A stretch of DNA of 64,000 bases from contig NZ_FXWG01000001.1 in the NCBI RefSeq assembly GCF_900177715.1, positions 372,001 to 436,000 of the forward strand. The letters run 5' to 3'. Positions within the stretch are counted from its first letter, which is position 1. Each line of letters starts with the position of its first letter. A program made the translations under genes and the position numbers. This DNA is from Altererythrobacter xiamenensis (GTDB taxonomy: Bacteria; Pseudomonadota; Alphaproteobacteria; Sphingomonadales; Sphingomonadaceae). The notes under the pieces were generated by a model, which saw nothing but the letters and a program-made list of their open reading frames with translations, was not told the origin of the DNA and made no database searches. Positions 61,236-64,000 of the stretch are shown here, piece after piece.

Positions 61236-62687
61236 TTAGTCCAGCGCCTTCACGATTTCCTCGACCATCTTCTTCGCATCGGACAGCAGCATCACGGTCT
61301 GGTCCATGTAGAACACGTCATTGTCGACACCGGCATAACCGACACCGCCCATGCTGCGCTTGATGAAGAAGACCTGCCGAGCCTTGTCGACGTCGAACAC
61401 GGGCATCCCGTAGATCGGCGAGGACTTGTCGGTCTTGGCCGCCGGATTCACCACGTCATTCGCGCCGATGATGAAGGCAACATCGGTCTGGGCGAACTCG
61501 GAATTGATATCCTCGAGCTCGAAGACCTTGTCATAGTCGACGCTAGCCTCGGCCAGCAGCACGTTCATATGACCCGGCATACGCCCTGCGACCGGGTGGA
61601 TCGCAAACTTTACCTCGACACCCTTTTCCTCGAGCAGGTCGGTCATTTCGCGCAACGCGTGCTGCGCCTGTGCCACCGCCATGCCGTAGCCGGGGATGAT
61701 GATGACTTTCTCGGCCTGTTCGAGCATGTAGGCGGCATCTTCCGCGCTGCCGGTCTTGTAGGGGCGCTGCTCGCCTCCGCCATCAGCGCCGCCGCCGCTG
61801 TCATCCGCGCCGAAGCCGCCAGCGATCACGCTGATGAAGCTGCGGTTCATTGCGCGGCACATGATATAGCTGAGGATCGCACCCGAGGAGCCGACGAGTG
61901 CGCCGGTGATGATCATCGCCGTATTGCCAAGCGTGAAGCCCATCGCCGCCGCCGCCCAGCCAGAATAGCTGTTCAACATCGAGACCACGACCGGCATGTC
62001 CGCCCCGCCGATCGGGATGATCAGCAGGAAGCCGATGGCAAAGGCCAGGACGGTCACTGCGATGATCAGCGGAAATGTCTCTTCCGGCCCCTGAGCCATT
62101 GCGAACATGGCGGTGAGCACGATGATCGCGGCGAGCGTGCCGAGGTTGATGACGTGGCGCATCGGCAGCAGGATCGGCGATCCGCTCATCTTGCCCGACA
62201 GCTTGGCGAAGGCGATGACCGAACCCGAGAAGGTGATCGCGCCGATCGCGATGCCGAGGCCCATTTCGATCTTGCTGACAGGCGAAATCGTGTCTCCGAC
62301 CGCAAGCAATCCGAAAGCGCCGGGATTGAGATAGGCGGCCCAGCCGACCAGCACGGCCGCGAGACCGACCAAAGAGTGGAACGCCGCGACCAGTTCGGGC
62401 ATCTGCGTCATGGCGATGCGGCGGGCTATCGTGAAGCCAAGGATTCCGCCAAGGAAGATCGCCACGCCGATCTCGGCGATATTGGCGATGCTGTGTGTGA
62501 CAAGAGTCGTCACGACCGCGATGAGCATGCCGACCATGCCGAAACGGTTGCCGCGGCGGCTCGTGCTCGGATGAGACAACCCGCGCAAGGCGAGAATGAA
62601 GAACACGCCCGACACGAGATAGGCGAGCGCGACCCATGGATTTACGCCGGTTCCGGCGGCGCCACTAGCGAGGAGATTGAAGCTCAT
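61236..62687 (-). CDS. pntB: NAD(P) transhydrogenase subunit beta
   Basis: PntB carries the NADP(H)-binding domain and most membrane helices of the proton-pumping transhydrogenase, which makes NADPH from NADH at the expense of proton-motive force. The 483-residue protein has about nine helices, then the NADP domain with VIIIPGYGMAVAQAQHALREM and AIHPVAGRMPGHMNVLLAEA. It ends DVFYMDQTVMLLSDAKKMVEE. It overlaps the pntAB stop (TGATG). This is the last gene of the operon. Confidence 0.97.
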   Translation of the reverse strand: MSFNLLASGAAGTGVNPWVALAYLVSGVFFILALRGLSHPSTSRRGNRFGMVGMLIAVVTTLVTHSIANIAEIGVAIFLGGILGFTIARRIAMTQMPELVAAFHSLVGLAAVLVGWAAYLNPGAFGLLAVGDTISPVSKIEMGLGIAIGAITFSGSVIAFAKLSGKMSGSPILLPMRHVINLGTLAAIIVLTAMFAMAQGPEETFPLIIAVTVLAFAIGFLLIIPIGGADMPVVVSMLNSYSGWAAAAMGFTLGNTAMIITGALVGSSGAILSYIMCRAMNRSFISVIAGGFGADDSGGGADGGGEQRPYKTGSAEDAAYMLEQAEKVIIIPGYGMAVAQAQHALREMTDLLEEKGVEVKFAIHPVAGRMPGHMNVLLAEASVDYDKVFELEDINSEFAQTDVAFIIGANDVVNPAAKTDKSSPIYGMPVFDVDKARQVFFIKRSMGGVGYAGVDNDVFYMDQTVMLLSDAKKMVEEIVKALD

Positions 62688-62971
62688 CACTTCTTCTCCT
62701 TCTTCTTGTACATCGCCAGCATCCGTTCGGTGACGGCAAAGCCGCCGAAGATATTGACGCTCGCCAGCACGACCGCGGCAAGGCCGAGCCATTTAGCGAC
62801 GAGACTACCCGCCTCGGCACTGGCAATCAGCGCGCCGACGATGATCACGGAGGAAATTGCGTTGGTCACCGCCATCAGCGGCGTGTGCAACGCCGGAGTG
62901 ACCGACCAGACCACGTAATAGCCGACGAAACACGCCAGCACGAAGATCGATAGAATCGAAATGAAGTCCAT
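62687..62971 (-). CDS. pntAB: NAD(P) transhydrogenase subunit alpha part 2
   Basis: PntAB is the small membrane part of the split alpha subunit. The 94-residue protein has three helices: LSIFVLACFVGYYVVWSV, AVTNAISSVIIVGALIAS and LGLAAVVLASVNIFGGFAVTERML. The short basic end is MYKKKEKK. It starts 3 bases after the stop of the small ORF and overlaps pntB. Confidence 0.95.
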   Translation of the reverse strand: MDFISILSIFVLACFVGYYVVWSVTPALHTPLMAVTNAISSVIIVGALIASAEAGSLVAKWLGLAAVVLASVNIFGGFAVTERMLAMYKKKEKK

Positions 62972-62974
62972 GAC

Positions 62975-63106
62975 TTAGCCCCCCGACTGCGCAAGAAAAG
63001 AGCCGAGATTGTAACCGAGATTATAGATCAGGGGCACGATCACGAGCAGAAGAAGCCCAACAATTACGACTTGCTTCCATGTCGCAAGGCTATTGAACCA
63101 TGTCAT
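62975..63106 (-). CDS. 43-residue single-span membrane protein within the pnt operon
   Basis: A short open frame of 43 residues: MTWFNSLATWKQ, a hydrophobic helix (VVIVGLLLLVIVPLIYNLGY) and the end NLGSFLAQSGG. Its ATG overlaps the pntAA stop (ATGA), and its stop is 3 bases before pntAB, so it is embedded in the operon with coupling at both sides. It is not one of the known PntAA, PntAB or PntB subunits and does not match the aa3-type cytochrome oxidase subunit IV pattern often found near pntAA. It may be a small accessory helix of the transhydrogenase; that is inference. Confidence 0.7.
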   Translation of the reverse strand: MTWFNSLATWKQVVIVGLLLLVIVPLIYNLGYNLGSFLAQSGG

Positions 63107-64000
63107 GACAGTAGCCTCTCGTTCACGACCTTGCCGTCTTGGGTCAGGCGAACGGCATCGCCGATTTCCTCGTCGAGCACGGGCTTACCCGCTTCCTTGT
63201 CCCAGAAAGCAGAGAGGAAATTGAAGTGGTTGCGCGAGAATAGCGCAGAAGCGTCGGCGGCAAGATGACCCGCCGTGTTGGCAAAGCCGATGATCTTCAC
63301 GCCGTGCCTTTCGACGACCTCGTCAGGCCTGGAGCCTTCGACATTGCCGCCTGCCGCCACGGCGAGATCGAAGATCACGCTTCCCGGCTTCATGCTGGCG
63401 ATCTGTGCGTCCGAGATAAGGCGCGGAGCGGCCCGTCCCGGGATCAGCGCGGTGGTGATCACGATGTCCTGCTTGGCGATATGCTCCGATACCAGCTCGG
63501 CCTGCGCCTTCTGGTATTCCTCGCTCATTTCGGTGGCATAGCCGCCACTGCCTTCGCCTTCGATCCCCTCGACGCTTTCGACGAAAATCGGCTTCGCACC
63601 CAGCGACTGGATCTGCTCCTTGGTGGCGCTGCGCACGTCGGTCGCAGAAACCTGCGCGCCGAGACGCTTGGCCGTGGCAATCGCCTGGAGGCCCGCAACG
63701 CCCACGCCCATCACGAAAACGCGCGCGGCCTGAACCGTGCCCGCAGCCGTCATCATCATCGGGAATGCGCGGCCATAGGTATCGGCCGAGGCGATCACCG
63801 CCTTGTAACCGGCGAGGTTCGACTGGCTCGACAGCACGTCCATCGACTGCGCGCGGGTGATCCGCGGCATGAATTCCATCGAGAGCGCTTCGAAGCCGGC
63901 CTTGGCATAGGCCTCGACCCGGTCCTTCGCATTGAAGGGATCGAACAGCGCCGCGACCCATGCCCCCGGCTTCGCGCCGGCAAGATCCACCACATCGGGC
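63103..64000 (-). CDS. pntAA: NAD(P) transhydrogenase subunit alpha part 1, 3' part only (runs off right edge)
   Basis: The C-terminal 298 residues of PntAA, the NAD(H)-binding soluble domain. VFVMGVGVAGLQAIATAKRLGAQVSATDVR is the nucleotide-binding loop with the acidic residue selecting NADH. PGRAAPRLI and IFDLAVAAGGNVEGSRPDE are conserved. The stop overlaps the ATG of the 43-residue ORF. The frame remains open at 64000, so the N-terminus is outside the window. Confidence 0.97.
   Translation of the reverse strand, partial: PDVVDLAGAKPGAWVAALFDPFNAKDRVEAYAKAGFEALSMEFMPRITRAQSMDVLSSQSNLAGYKAVIASADTYGRAFPMMMTAAGTVQAARVFVMGVGVAGLQAIATAKRLGAQVSATDVRSATKEQIQSLGAKPIFVESVEGIEGEGSGGYATEMSEEYQKAQAELVSEHIAKQDIVITTALIPGRAAPRLISDAQIASMKPGSVIFDLAVAAGGNVEGSRPDEVVERHGVKIIGFANTAGHLAADASALFSRNHFNFLSAFWDKEAGKPVLDEEIGDAVRLTQDGKVVNERLLS

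Noticed and set aside
1-64000. CRISPR arrays, insertion sequences, prophage, toxin-antitoxin or defence islands
   Set aside because: No regularly spaced repeats, transposase, integrase, restriction or abortive-infection genes were found. The entericidin has no partner and is not counted as a toxin-antitoxin pair.

Overview
The window is GC-rich, gene-dense DNA from an alphaproteobacterium, almost certainly Sphingomonadales and most likely Erythrobacteraceae (Erythrobacter/Qipengyuania/Altererythrobacter group). I infer this from the CobS/J-protein/BolA neighbourhood, the infA-maf-RNase E/G-yacG string, the carotenoid oxygenase and ABA4-like genes, the PAP2/IPC-synthase-like membrane protein expected of a sphingolipid maker, the TonB-dependent receptor, the S9 peptidase, and the three-part pntAA/pntAB/pntB transhydrogenase. 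It reads as chromosome: one tRNA-Phe and no rRNA, CRISPR, insertion sequence, integrase or phage gene.

Left part (1-11.4 kb). A cobS fragment leaves the left edge. A plus-strand block of small detoxification-type genes follows (MpaB-like haem oxygenase, DUF1428, GST, RibD-like reductase), then a J-domain protein divergent from a BolA-Nudix-pirin-SDR-hydrolase string. A DUF2332 gene diverges from the hisG-hisD-nusB-thiL operon, in which thiL seems to use a CTG start. Middle left (11.5-29.3 kb): hppA pyrophosphatase and a secreted S9 peptidase share nearly identical terminators. Next come a GNAT/JmjC-like pair with tesB, a secreted SnoaL-like protein, an FNR-box-controlled universal stress protein, a carotenoid oxygenase, a cold-shock protein, uvrC, a HI0933 flavoprotein, and a wax-ester/DGAT acyltransferase with a histone-H1-like tail coupled to a lipase-like hydrolase.

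Middle right (29.3-46.6 kb): a TonB-dependent receptor with an odd Gly/Arg-rich, two-cysteine insert; infA-maf-RNase E/G-yacG; tRNA-Phe; purC and purS-purQ, separated by a DUF3857 transglutaminase, a lipid-kinase-like protein and an M16 protease; a membrane GGDEF-EAL protein; and glmS. Right part (46.6-64 kb): two EamA transporters, the PAP2-like protein, cpaF and an entericidin. A long minus-strand run follows: dGTPase, NAD(P)-binding reductase, ABA4-like protein, acyl-CoA ligase and methyltransferase. Then come an Asp/Glu racemase, an overlapping beta-helix/diheme cytochrome/hydrolase cassette, and the pnt operon, which holds a 43-residue single-span membrane protein gene between pntAA and pntAB.

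Most of the window is ordinary housekeeping. The best candidates for something undescribed are the extra pnt membrane peptide, the Cys-paired insert of the TonB receptor, the basic tail of the acyltransferase, the beta-helix/cytochrome cassette, a hairpin that appears to hide the Shine-Dalgarno sequence of an EamA transporter, and the FNR-type promoter of the stress protein.
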